A program made the translations under genes and the position numbers. Below, one piece after another: positions 9,759-20,561 of a stretch of DNA of 64,000 bases. Below the pieces are notes generated by a model that saw only the letters and a list, made by a program, of their open reading frames with translations, searched no databases and was not told where the DNA came from. Source of the stretch: Maniola hyperantus (lineage: Eukaryota; Arthropoda; Insecta; Lepidoptera; Nymphalidae). The DNA lies in the NCBI RefSeq assembly GCF_902806685.2, contig NC_048538.1, positions 13,206,001-13,270,000 on the forward strand, written 5' to 3'. Each line of letters opens with the position of its first letter. Within the stretch, counting starts at the first letter, position 1.

Positions 9759-12700
9759 ATGGCGCTAAACCCACAGTACGATGCAATTGGAAAGGGTTTC
9801 GTACAGCAATATTACATACTGTTTGATGATCCGGCACAACGAGCGAATTTGGCTAATATGTACAATGTGAGTGCCTATTAAAATAATGTCTGCAACTAGG
9901 CTATTATAACGCTTTACATTCCTATAGTAATTGTTTTAACGTTTGAAGAAAGTTGTTAAATGTTATTACTTTTTAGGTTGTCTTACAACCTCCCGCCGAA
10001 ATTGTCAAAAAAGTTTATTATTTTGGCAGATATAAACTTTGTTTTTAGACTTAGTTCTCATTTACTTGCAACTAAGGTTTAGGGAGTAATAATAAACTTG
10101 TATTAGCTGTTTTTGAAATTCATATTGAGGTCTTAAAACCTGGTATGTCACCATTTCAGGTTGAAACTTCATTTATGACTTTTGAGGGTGTCCAACTACA
10201 AGGTGCTGTTAAAATAATGGAAAAACTCAATGTAAGTACCTATCTAATCTAACCATGCTGATTATTTATTAATAGCTAGCTGATGCCCGCGACTTCGTAC
10301 GCGTGGAATTAGGTTTTTAAAAATCCTGTGAGAACTCTTCAATTTTCTGGAATAAAAAGAAGCCTATGTCCTTCCCCGGGATGCAAGCTATCTCTGTACC
10401 AAATTTCGTCAAAATCGGTTGAACTGTTGAACCGTGAAAAGCTAGCAGACAGACAGACAGACACACTTTCGCATTTATAATATTAGTATGGATTGCACTA
10501 TATTCTAAACCAAGTCGCTACTCTGTTGCTAAAAATATTAAATCTTATTTGCAAGACCTCAAACCAAAGTATTGTAGTAGAAACATTGGAATACGAAAAC
10601 ATATTATCTAAATATATAAAAGGAAAAGGTGATTGACTGATCTATAAACGCACAGCTAAAACCACTGGACGGATCTGGCTGAAATTTGGCATGCAAAGGA
10701 TTTTTGAAACTTCAACCCCTAAAGAGTAGAATAGGGGTTTGAAATTTGTGTTGACCACGCAGACGAAGTCGCGGGAAAAAGCTAGTACTTAATATAGTTT
10801 AAGAGCTTTCCAAGATGTTTAATAACTTTTTGACTTGGTATGTTATATGAATAACATCATAGCATTTGGCTGTAAAAGGCATAGTTATTCTGGACTAGGC
10901 TGATGCTTGCAACTTGGCCATGCCATGCCATGCCATGCATGCTGCCATAGAGATTTAGGTTTTTAAAGATTATGTGGAAACTAATTTTCCAGGATGAAAT
11001 TTGTCTTGTTACTCTCTAAGTCTTTAAGTTGATTTGTCGCTCTGTTGTAGCATAAATAAAGGATAAACCAAGAAACAGACATACTTTTGCATTTATAATA
11101 TGGGTAGTGATAAGATTTTGACTTTTTACATAATATCAACAATTAATCATTATTTTGTAAATTAATTAACAGCTAGAATGTTAATATATTTTTTTTACTT
11201 ATTCCAGAGTCTGACATTTCAAAAGATTGGTAGGTTAATAACTTCGGTTGATTCACAACCCATGTTTGATGGTGGAGTTTTAATCAATGTGCTTGGTAGA
11301 CTGCAGGTAATTATGGTTTTGTTAATAAATAATAATAATTCTAAAACAATATAGTCAAATATTTTGCATCGGTTGAGTAGTTGACTAGTCATATGAATGG
11401 ATATGCATACATATAGGTCAAAACCTTTTGTATGCATTGCCATTTTAAAATGAAGAAAATGATGAATTTATGAAATGAAGAAATGCAAATGGAGCTGAAT
11501 GTAATTATTCCATATCTATACTAATATTGTAAAGAGGTAAAGTTTGTAAGTTTGTTTGTAGGGGGTAATCTCTGAAACTAGTGAACCAATTTGAAAATTC
11601 TCATTGGTAGGAAGCTTATTATTCCTGAGTGACATCATATTTCTAAAATATCCTAACAAAAAATTGTAATTGAAACCCATGCGAAGTCGGGCGGGTCAAT
11701 AGTTAACATATAAAAATTGTTAAAATAAAATTACCACTATTCAGACAGATGAAGATCAGCCACATGCATACTTTCAAACATTTGTATTGAAGCCTATAGG
11801 AACTTCGTTCTATGTTGAACATGACATGTTCAGGCTGGCACTACATGATGTTTAAGGGTAAATAGAGTGCAACCAAGCATGTGTACCATTAGAGGCCCGC
11901 ACACTGTCAAGCATGTTTGACAAATAGGCTACTTGACAATTTTTTTAAGTTGGTCTTAAATGGTTAATATTTGTCCTATTATATCAAAAAAATTAACACT
12001 ATATTTTTTTGCGCCCTAAAAACCGTAAAACTTTAATTTAAAAAAATATTTTTCTTAGACAGGTGAAAACACTGTCGGCCATGTTTGGAAAACACTGTCG
12101 GCCATGTTTGGCCGATAGATTATCTGTGCTCTGACGTCATGCATTTGTAAACAACAGTATAACCCTGTGGTTACGAGGAGCACAGATAATCTATCGGCCA
12201 AACATGGCCGACAGTGTTTTCCAAACATGGCCGACAGTGTTTTCACCTGTCTAAGAAAAATATTTTTTTAAATTAAAGTTTTACGGTTTTTAGGGCGCAA
12301 AAAAATATAGTGTTAATTTTTTTGATATAATAGGACAAATATTAACCATTTAAGACCAACTTAAAAAATTGTCAAGTAGCCTATTATTTGATCTTCTGCA
12401 GTTGTTTTTCACGTGTTTGTCAAATTTAGCATATTTGATTGGCGGTGTGTTTGTCAAACATGCTTGATGGTGTACGACTATGTTCGTCAAACAAATGCTC
12501 CATTTTAGCTCCATATTTCTTTCAGAAATTTCAAGTGTGAATATATTATCTCGCTGTTTTAACCATTTGCGTGCCCAACATCTCCTTTGTCTGTGTGGTG
12601 CTCATCACTCAGCGCAGTATCCCTTACTTAATTCTGAGTCGAAAGTAACACCTTTGACAAACGTTGACAAGCCTGTTTGAATGGTGTCTGCACCATGCTC

Positions 12701-14127
12701 TTGGATGAAGTGTTTGATGATCAAACCCTTGATCAAACCAAACGTCACAAAACGTAAAATTTGACAAACATGCTTGACCGTGTGCGGGGCCTCTTAGTTA
12801 AGTGCACACTTGTAAATAACAAGTTACAAGTACTACCACTTTTATAAGTTACGCGGATGTACGTGCGCAGAAATCTTTGGCGCGAAAATATCTCAGTCAA
12901 TCATAGCGCGCATCCGTCTGCTATTGGTTGTTGCCTACGCGTCATTTTTTGTACCCGCGAATTACGAGCGAGATAGCACGAGTCTGGTTCTTGTGTTTAA
13001 AATCGTAACGTCAAGCAATAAGGTCTGTATTGCAATGGTGTACATCCAGTTTTAGTCTGCGTTAGGTGGCGCCACGTGGCCCTTTACTGCGCAAACGAAT
13101 TTTGTCGCTGTGACTTACAAAAGTGGAAGTACTATTGTACCCAATAATAAATACTCAACTATTTATTAATGCAACTGAATTTGTTACCAAAAGATCATTG
13201 CAACTGTTCTTCATAAGTAGGGTGTGCTTTGTGCCATGCTCTAGCCCACTTTGGCCGGACAAAGTGGGCTAGAGTATGGCACTAGCTCATTGATACTAAC
13301 CAAATTACTACAAATCAAACTATCCTTTCCCACAGAGTACAAAGAGAAAAAGAAGGCATTAACTTTTGTTGAGTGTGTCCCGATTATTTAGCTAAAGTGG
13401 TGTAGAAATTGGATTATTTTGTGTTCAGCATTTTTTTGGTTTACCTTAATTAATTGGTTCTTACTAAAAACCAATTAATTTACGTTAATGTAGATTTATG
13501 TTAAATGTGCCTTTCTGGGGCACTCTTCTGTATTTTTCTCAAAAGTAGTAACTGCAAAAATAGTTTTTTTAGTTATCGCCAAAAACCACCCGAATTTTCA
13601 AAAATTGATGTTTCTAAAAAAAAGACTGCAATTTAGCACCTGAGGTTTTAGTTAGTTTCTAATTTGGTTCTATCAATTTTAGAAAATTCATGTGTTTTTG
13701 GTGATAGCTCAAAAAGTACAATTTAAAGTTAACCCCTTTCTAGAAATAGAAGGGCAAAACTATCAAAGATCAGTATGCTTTTGTATAAACGGCTACACCT
13801 GTAAGTTTTACTCACGTAAGTAGATTACATGATTAACTTACGACAAATTTACTCATGTAAACTCTCTTAGAAGTACATTTACATTAGTAAAGTTGTCAAT
13901 TAATTACATTAAGCTACTTACGTGAGTAAAAGTTACGTGATCTAATCGCGGCTTAAGGCCATGTCTTCTTATGATAGTTTATCAGTCTTTAAAACATAAT
14001 GTTTTCTTTTCAGTGTGACGATGACCCTCCACATCCGTACATACAGACATTCGTATTGAAACCACTGGGAGATTCTTTCTTTGTTCAGCACGACATATTC
14101 CGCCTCGGTATCCACGACGTCGCTTAA
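9759..14127 (+). CDS. Ntf-2: Nuclear transport factor 2 with two alternative terminal exons
   Basis: NTF2 carries RanGDP into the nucleus through FG nucleoporins. Shared exons are 9759-9866, 10160-10231 and 11208-11306 (93 codons, all phase 0). Two different last exons then fit: 11745-11855 (TDEDQPHAYFQTFVLKP..., giving 129 aa) and 14014-14127 (CDDDPPHPYIQTFVLKP..., giving 130 aa). Each has its own acceptor and stop. The first exon reads MALNPQYDAIGKGFVQQYY, close to Drosophila Ntf-2. Both terminal exons keep the acidic D-x-D used for Ran and FG binding and the family ending H-D-hydrophobic-F-R-L. Total length matches the family's usual 125-130. A polyadenylation signal for the distal form is at 14397. 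Repeats fill introns 2 and 3 and the space between the two last exons. Confidence 0.95.
10275..10493 (+). repeat. Interspersed 'GATGCCCGCGACTTCG' family, near-full copy
   Basis: Starts AGCTGATGCCCGCGACTTCG, contains CCTTCCCCGGGATG and a (CAGA)n stretch, and ends CGCATTTATAATATTAGTAT. It is in Ntf-2 intron 2. Similar copies are at 33067, 34866, 38938 and 39719. The family is widespread in Lepidoptera; I leave its formal name open. Confidence 0.8.
10600..10792 (-). repeat. Interspersed repeat with 'AACGCACAGCT...GACGAAGTCGCGGG' ends
   Basis: Matches the copy at 53045-53236 (AACGCACAGCT, GAAATTTG, GACGAAGTCGCG). Its end is the reverse complement of the start of the GATGCCCGCGACTTCG family, so the two families share a terminus. 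Confidence 0.7.
10903..11106 (+). repeat. Degenerate 'GATGCCCGCGACTTCG' copy with an internal GCCAT microsatellite
   Basis: A decayed copy (AGGCTGATGCTTGCAACTTGG … GCATTTATAATATGGGTA) whose start has expanded into four GCCAT-type units at 10918-10938. Confidence 0.6.
11516..11706 (+). repeat. Interspersed repeat in Ntf-2 intron 3
   Basis: Begins ACTAATATTGTAAAGAGGTA with a GTTTGTAAGTTTGTTTGTAG run and ends near GCGAAGTCGGGCGGGTCA. This form is common in lepidopteran genomes. It ends about 40 bp before the proximal terminal exon. Confidence 0.55.
11892..12793. mobile_element. Harbinger-like MITE (TTA target duplication) carrying a second MITE
   Basis: The ends GAGGCCCGCACACTGTCAAG (11892) and, inverted, CTTGACCGTGTGCGGGGCCTC (to 12793) form terminal inverted repeats of about 30 bp. 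TTA flanks both sides (11889-11891 and 12794-12796), as expected of PIF/Harbinger. Of its 902 bp, 455 belong to the nested palindrome. It lies only 36 bp after the stop of the proximal Ntf-2 terminal exon, so it would be in that isoform's 3' UTR. Confidence 0.85.
11927..12381. mobile_element. Near-perfect palindromic MITE (TA target duplication)
   Basis: A 455-bp element of two arms of about 205 bp, almost exact reverse complements (GGCTACTTGACAATT at the left, AATTGTCAAGTAGCC at the right), with a centre of about 42 bp. The word AACACTGTCGGCCATGTTTGG is repeated in tandem inside each arm. TA flanks both ends, which suggests a Tc1/mariner-type source. As RNA it would form a very long hairpin. 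Confidence 0.85.
13231..13282. repeat. Short strong hairpin between the Ntf-2 terminal exons
   Basis: Arms GTGCCATGCTCTAGCCCACT… and …AGTGGGCTAGAGTATGGCAC pair over 23 bp with one mismatch around a six-base loop. No coding or known RNA family was recognised. Confidence 0.6.
13790..13955. mobile_element. Palindromic MITE 'TTTTACTCACGTAAGTAGCTTA', copy 1
   Basis: Inverted arms starting GTAAGTTTTACTCACGTAAG and ending CTTACGTGAGTAAAAGTTAC. Related copies are at 19141-19295 and 22397-22549. It sits just upstream of the distal Ntf-2 terminal exon. Confidence 0.75.
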
Positions 14128-14402
14128 TTTATACCTAATATCTTATATATTATATCGCGAACACAAATTCATGGGTTACATACGATTTTATCTAATTATT
14201 GTAAGTAATACTGCAAATTGTTTTGGTTATCTAGGTATAAGCTAGTATCATTGTCACAGCTCACTAAAATTCAACCTGTTAAGTGTTTCTAAAAAATATT
14301 ACAGCAATACAACACACGATGTTTTGGCTTAGGTGGATTGTCGATGGCTTTAGTCAATATAAAGGCATTTTTTTCAGTTACATGTATACATTTTATAATA
14401 AA

Positions 14403-15228
14403 CACATTATTTTCTATGTTTCCGCTTTTATTTCTGCATATAAATTACGATTACTCATCGACAAATTAGTCTAATAATCGTCAATAAGTAAATTATCAAC
14501 ATAATAATAATAATTAAAATAATATACTACTCACAATAACTCCTTAGTGATTAAAAGTTTTTAGGGCAGTAAGCTCTAATAAAACACCTAAGGATTCTTT
14601 GAAAATGGAAGCGTTTCTTCATGAAGTAAACAGGACATGTGTAACCTGCAAACCCAATATTGCATGAGCAGTATGGGTGGGGAAATTTTCAAGAATGTAT
14701 GGAGTAATAAAACAAACATAGATGCTAAGACAATCATGTATTTAAGTAATAAATAGTCAAAAATAACAAAAGAACGATTGAAAACAGGTACATTTTTTAC
14801 CAATCTCCAAATTTAAGACTTGCAACTTTAAAATCCTTAGACGCTACGAACACTTAACAAGTTACTTTACATGCACTACATGAAAATACACACCGGTTTT
14901 AGACCAGAACTTGTCTAAGTGAATGACTAGGTTGCAGTGTTACGCTCATTTACAAATCGCAAGACTGGCGCGCCAAAAACTGTTTGCGTCTTCCTATGCT
15001 TAAGTTTTGTCGATTCCTTTTAGGTACATTTTAGCAGTTTTGTTTTGAAAATTCGAGATTGTTCATTCGGAATTATCTTACAAAATATATATCATAATAA
15101 AATATAATACGGTAATATGTACAAATGTGGTACAAAATGTGACTGTGAGCTACTTTGCACACTCAAGTTTTACGGTGCTTTTCCACTCGCCGTAAAACCT
15201 AAGTCTAAAGTTCCACTTAAAGCGAAGT
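14403..15228. other. Intergenic stretch with no recognisable feature
   Basis: It lies between the Ntf-2 polyadenylation signal and the long-inverted-repeat element. Only short chance ORFs on both strands; no repeat was recognised. Confidence 0.5.
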
Positions 15229-15239
15229 CGAGATACATG

Positions 15240-16086
15240 TGTGCGTAATCCCAGCAAAATAATGTCGAATTTCTGGATTTGAGTTGGATAGATTTTTAGT
15301 GCGTAACGTCGTGTAATTGTGCGTGAAAGTTTTAAATTTGTGCGTCCAACCAATAAGTAGATATTCGAAAAAAACGCGTTCTGCCAGGAATACGTCATCC
15401 CAGCTACACATTTTTTTCCCAATGGACGTACGAGAAAAAAAATAGGTCCATGAATTAGTGCGTTTTAAGAGGTAAATGGGGCCAATTCTCTGGTACACAA
15501 TCTCTAAACTAAACTAAAACGACACGTCTAAATCTAGTTGCTATCCTTTTCCGCAAGCAACGTTATGAAAGGGATAGCAATAGATTTAGACGTGCCATTT
15601 TAGTTGAATTTAGAGTTTGTGTACAAAGGAATTAGCCCCAATGTGCGTGCTAAAATTAAATTTGTGCGTCATAACACTTCGAAGATATTCAGTTTTTTGC
15701 TGGGATGACGTTTAACCATTTCTTATATCTCTTAAACGGTTAAACGTATAGATGTGATTTTTTTTACACATGTTGCTATGAATTTGTGCGTAATGTTTGT
15801 AAAAACAGAATTTAAAAAAAAATTACCGTTCAGTTTTTATAATTAAAAAATAAAATAATGTTATTAGGTCCTAGTACTTTAAATATGACCTCTAAAGATA
15901 AACTTATACCGTTGATTTGTCCCTTATAACGGCCCACAGTATCTTATCAAGTTTCATTGGAGTATTTTAAGTATTTATTGAATTATGAAGAAAATTACTA
16001 CGACAGGACACGATATTTTTAGACATTTAATTGGTCGAGTTTTTTATGAGTTGGCTAATTAAAATTTCTACCAATAATTAGTGCGT
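15240..16086. repeat. Subterminal WGTGCGT motif array, left arm
   Basis: TGTGCGT or AGTGCGT occurs at 15240, 15298, 15318, 15339, 15457, 15642, 15663, 15785 and 16080, all in the same orientation. It is mirrored as ACGCACA/ACGCACT in the right arm. Subterminal arrays of this kind usually serve as transposase-binding sites; that role is inferred. Confidence 0.75.
15479..15639. mobile_element. Palindromic MITE 'GGGCCAATTCTCTGGTACAC', copy 1
   Basis: Ends GGGCCAATTC and GAATTAGCCCC are inverted, with internal TCTAAACTAAACTAAA and TTTAGAC arms. It interrupts the left arm of the long-repeat element and is absent from the right arm, which shows the empty site. The duplicated target is AATG (15475-15478 and 15640-15643). 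Other copies are at 25934 and 35596. Confidence 0.88.
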
Positions 16087-16604
16087 CAGCTCATTTATCC
16101 ATCTGCAAAAATATAGCCCAATACACAGATAAATTATAGAGATATAATCAAAAACCTATAAGATGCGCAATACAATGATAAACCGACAAAGTTTGAATAG
16201 CCACAAAAAAGCGACCGTGTCATTATATCGTGCTAACCTTCCAAAATTGATAGTATTGTACCATTACTTTTTTCGCACTTAAGTACAGGTACGTACATAA
16301 TAGTTAGTGAAAATTAAAACAACAGAACAGTTCAATATATTTTTTATTTTCTAAGTTTTAGTTGATCAATATTCTGACTGAATACCGATTGTAAATTAAG
16401 TAGGTAATCTAAAATTATTGTATTAACATAATTTGTCATATTAACATAACAATAAAAATAATCAACAGTAACAAAATAGTAAAAAAATCTAGAAATAGAG
16501 ATAAATCACGTTGAATCAACTAGTAGCTGGTGCAGTGCCCCATATTTTCCCTAACCTACCTAAGAATTTGCGTTACCTAAGTTACGTGCGAAAAAACATC
16601 TAGG

Positions 16605-16739
16605 ATGGATCCCTCTAAAAGGGAACAGCTGTATAAACAGCGAGCGTCGTCAAGAACTACATCAGCAAGCCCAAGAAAAGGACAATCACAAAGGACAGGA
16701 AATAAAATAACTGTTAAGTCTAATTATAATAGGAAATAA
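16605..16739 (+). CDS. Short basic ORF in the unique centre of the long-inverted-repeat element
   Basis: A 44-codon ORF (MDPSKREQLYKQRASSRTTS…) rich in Lys, Arg, Ser and Gln. It is the only ORF I noticed with a protein-like composition in the non-repeated centre. I do not recognise a family. It could be a first-exon or N-terminal remnant of a transposase lost by internal deletion, or chance. Confidence 0.25.
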   Translation: MDPSKREQLYKQRASSRTTSASPRKGQSQRTGNKITVKSNYNRK

Positions 16740-17245
16740 AATATCTATTAACCCTCATTTATGTTTTATTTTAGTGAAATAGTAGGTAGATCTTCAAAGT
16801 TTCAAACAAGTTTTAAGTTCCTACATTCTTACGAAAGACATACCTACTAGGTACTGCCTTACATTAAGTAAGTGGGCTGTATGTGGTCAATACGTAATTT
16901 CAAAAACTAATGATTTTATGTATTTGTAATGTAAGTAGGTGCATAGTGTTTGTAAATATAACTAGATACAGCCTATAGAAAGCTGTCCACTAGTACACTT
17001 GTAGCTCTATCGGTTTATGCCACAGATTCACGGCGGATCCTAATTGCGACGTTGCCAAACTTAATAGCATGGCTTGTAAGTAAAGATGGCTGTGGTCGGA
17101 ACCTTTGGTACCTATTAGTTTTAAAATTCAGTTTTATTGCCGTGTTTTGAAGACGAACGGGTGGCTTAGTTTAACAGTTTCCAGAAAACTATATTGTTTA
17201 ATTATGGCTTGTGACCAGACAATAGGACTGTTTGCTTTTGTTTGT

Positions 17246-17404
17246 TAAAATCCCGTGGGAACTCTAATATTTCGGAATAAATGTAACGGGTCACTTATGC
17301 AAAAATCACGTCAATCTGTAACTCTGTTGCGGTGTGATGGAAGGACAAACCAACAAACAAACATACTTTATAATAATGCACGCATTTATAATATTATAGT
17401 ATGA
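17246..17404 (+). repeat. Partial 'GATGCCCGCGACTTCG' family copy
   Basis: Words AAAATCCCGTGGGAACTCT, GGACAAACCAACAAACAAAC and ATTTATAATATTATAGTATG match the family's middle and tail. It lies in the centre of the long-inverted-repeat element. Confidence 0.6.
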
Positions 17405-18324
17405 TTAATAAAAAGCTTAATAATTTTGTGCGCACATGTACCAGAAAAGAAATGGCACAATACTATCAATTTTGGAAGGTTAGCACGATATAATGACACG
17501 GTCGCTTTTTTGTGGCTATTCAAACTTTGTCGGTTTATCATTGTATTGCGCATCTTATAGGTTTTTTGATTATATCTCTATAATTTATCTGTGTATTGGG
17601 CTATATTTTTGCAGATGGATAAATGAGCTGACGCACTAATTATTGGTAGAAATTTTAATTAGCCAACTCATAAAATACTCGACCAATTAAATGTCGAAAA
17701 ATATCGTAGTCCTGTCGTAGTAATTTTCTTCATAATTCAATAAATACTTAAAATACTCCAATGAAACTTGATAAGATACTGTGAGCCGTTATAAGGGACA
17801 AATCAACGGTATAAGTTTATCTTTAGAGGTCATATTTAAAGTACTAGGACCTAATAACGTTATTTTATTTTTTAATTATAAAAACTGAACGGTAATTTTT
17901 TTTTAAATTCTGTTTTTACAAACATTACGCACAAATTCATAGCAATATGTGTAAAAAAAATCACGTCTATACGTTTAACCGTTTAAGAGATATAAGAAAT
18001 GGTTAAACGTCATCCCAGCAAAAAACTGAATATCTTCGAAGTGTTATGACGCACAAATTTAATTTTAGCACGCACATTTACCTCTTAAAACGCACTAATT
18101 CATGGACCTATTTTTTTTCTCGTACGTCCATTGGGAAAAAAATGTGTAGCTGGGATGACGTATTCCTGGCAAAACGCGTTTTTTTCGAATATCTACTTAT
18201 TGGTTGGACGCACAAATTTAAAACTTTCACGCACAATTACACGACGTTACGCACTAAAAATCTATCCAACTCAAATCCTGAAATTCAACATTATTTTGCT
18301 GGGATTACGCACACGAGATACATG

Positions 18325-20560
18325 TAGGAAAAGATAAATCAGATAAAATTGAGATAACCTGTACGTAGGAACTACAGGACGGGTCACTGAACAAAAAAAT
18401 CTGAACAGCAACTCGTTTTTGCTCACAACTTGATGTCTTGCGGAAAACCTGGATCAATCATTATTACAATCCTAGGACAACAGGACTACCTAGTGTGGGT
18501 ACCATAACACAATGTTATAATTGATTGATCTATGGTAAATAAATATTTTTTCATTTTTCACAATCACAATTGTTATGATTGGCTGAATTTATGGTATTCT
18601 TCCGCAAAAAAAATATATATAAATAGCGAATACGATTAATACGATGATTTTAAGTTAACGATATTTCGACCCAGTTATATGGATCATGGGTCTTCATATA
18701 ACTGGGTCGAAATATCAGTAGCTGGGACTGTAGTCCTTCAAGAATTCAAGTTGGAGCCTATGGAACTACCCACTTTTCGCACTTACTTTCAGTAATATGT
18801 CTTTACACCACGAAATAAACCTTAAATCTTAATAACAGAGAGAACACGATTTTTAACACGGACACGGTCTTAATTAGTTCAATGAGATAATAATGATAAC
18901 ATTATCACGTCATAGTATTATGTAAATAATCTGATTGGTCTATTTATGCGTCTCGTCTTCGCTTCAATGAACAGGCAAACTTATGTTTCCCGAAACACTT
19001 GCCTAATTCCGATTGGAATATCCATTCGGTAATTTGCAGCTGAGCAGGTGATTTCGTACCAAACGTACCTACTGAGAACAGTATCGCAATATCACTTGCT
19101 AGAATATTTACGAAATTTCACACCTTAGGAAACGATTACGCCTGTAAGTTTTACTCACGTAAGTAGCTTACGTAATTAATTGAATTGACAACAAATTTAC
19201 TAAGGTAAATGTATAAGAGTGTTTACATTAGTAAAGTTGTACAAGTTAATCATGTAAGCTACATACATGAGTAAAACTTACAGGTGTATCTGCAGCCTTT
19301 GAGGAAGACTTCAGTCTATTAAATATTAATGTGCCTCTGTGCTGCAAAACATACGTTATTGTTATGAAGAAGCAGTATGCACTTTACTGGACTTCTGCGA
19401 TCTATCCATAAACGGGTAGTGCATATTACCAAATATAGGTGACCCAAGTATCTCACCCAGCAATGCAGTAGTAAACTTAAACATCAGGTGATGTACCGAC
19501 TGCTTCTTAACAATGCTGTATGTTTTCCCTCTTGGCACATAATAACGGTTTGTATATAAAACCGTCTTATTATAGTAGAATATTAGTTAATTATTGTTGA
19601 AACAAACAATCTCAATTGCAGTACACTAGTCTAATTTAAGCCTTAACATACATAAATGAAAATTCGAGATAAAAACCTCTCATTAAACTTAATATTTCTG
19701 TTTTACCGATCTGCTAAAAGGAACACCACGTTAGGTACAACCGGTACACACTATCATAAGGTGGTGAAGACTACAAAGCGGAGATCAAATCAGACATGGC
19801 AAGACCATGCAGGTCACTTTCACATAAAGATTATTTTGTACAATAAGCCATTAGCCTCTGTTCACGAGTACTGTTCTGTTAAATATTATAATTCAAAATA
19901 ATATATTATATTTGTTTGGTAAATTATTTTTGTGAACACAACCTGTCATTTCGTGCTTGTCGCGTAGCATCTAAATTCACAACATTGGCATTTACAAAAA
20001 CTGTTGAGTTATAATAGTTGAACAAGGCCTCTCATTCTTAGGGGCCTTAAAATGAGCTTATACAAAATGCAAATTATAAATGATAACAATTAATTTTTTT
20101 AATGATAACTACCTACCACTAATCTGTCAAAGTGCAAATTTAATTTTCCATATATTTTATAAGAAATTATAAGATTTAACAAAACAGTACTACAACTTGT
20201 CGGTTCTCGCCAACAGGTATCAATAGCGATAAACACTTGCGTAGGTAACATAGCGTAATATTACCTACTCATAATTTGCACTCAACAAGCGAATAAATAT
20301 TGTACGTTGTCAATCATTAGCCCGAGTTTAAAATCTCTTACAAGTAAAAACAACAAGTTTTGGAAGTCACAACCTTAACTAAATTACAAAAAACAATGAG
20401 CAAAAAGTAATTTTACAACATAATTATTATTATTAACTAAACTTAGGAATCTCAAAAATGTAATACATGTTTGTCTACAGAGAACTTAATGTTTAAAAAA
20501 ATAGATTGATATTAATATAATAACTGGTGAGATTTTAACCTCTGTCAAAGACAAAAAACC
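18325..20560. other. Intergenic repeat-bearing stretch
   Basis: No supported gene. It holds a 51-bp hairpin at 18658-18708 (GATATTTCGACCCAGTTATAT and its inverse), a repeat word GATTGGCTGAATTTATGG near 18580, and the palindromic MITE at 19141. Confidence 0.5.
19141..19295. mobile_element. Palindromic MITE 'TTTTACTCACGTAAGTAGCTTA', copy 2
   Basis: Arms CTGTAAGTTTTACTCACGTA and ATGAGTAAAACTTACAGGTG are inverted, in the same family as 13790 and 22397. Confidence 0.75.
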
Positions 20561-20561
20561 G

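Larger units (their letters stand above)
15240..18313. mobile_element. Transposon-like element with inverted repeats of about 0.86 kb and an 11-bp target duplication
   Basis: It is 3,074 bp long, starting TGTGCGTAATCCCAGCAAAA and ending with the inverted copy TTTTGCTGGGATTACGCACA. The flanks carry an exact CGAGATACATG at 15229-15239 and 18314-18324. The left arm runs to about 16270 and the right arm from about 17450. After removing a 161-bp MITE from the left arm, the arms are about 860 bp each and near 98% identical over the outer 195 bp. An 11-bp target duplication with long inverted repeats is what Mutator-like (MULE) or foldback elements show, but no transposase is visible, so the class is inferred. 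The mirrored ORFs in the two arms merely reflect the inverted repeat. Confidence 0.88.

Noticed and set aside
15217..15498. A 93-codon ORF mirrored at 18046-18327, which could suggest a conserved protein
   Set aside because: The two ORFs are near-identical only because they lie in the inverted repeats of the transposon-like element; composition and frame are not protein-like.
19656..19901. 81-codon plus-strand ORF
   Set aside because: No family resemblance; length within chance for an AT-rich intergenic region.
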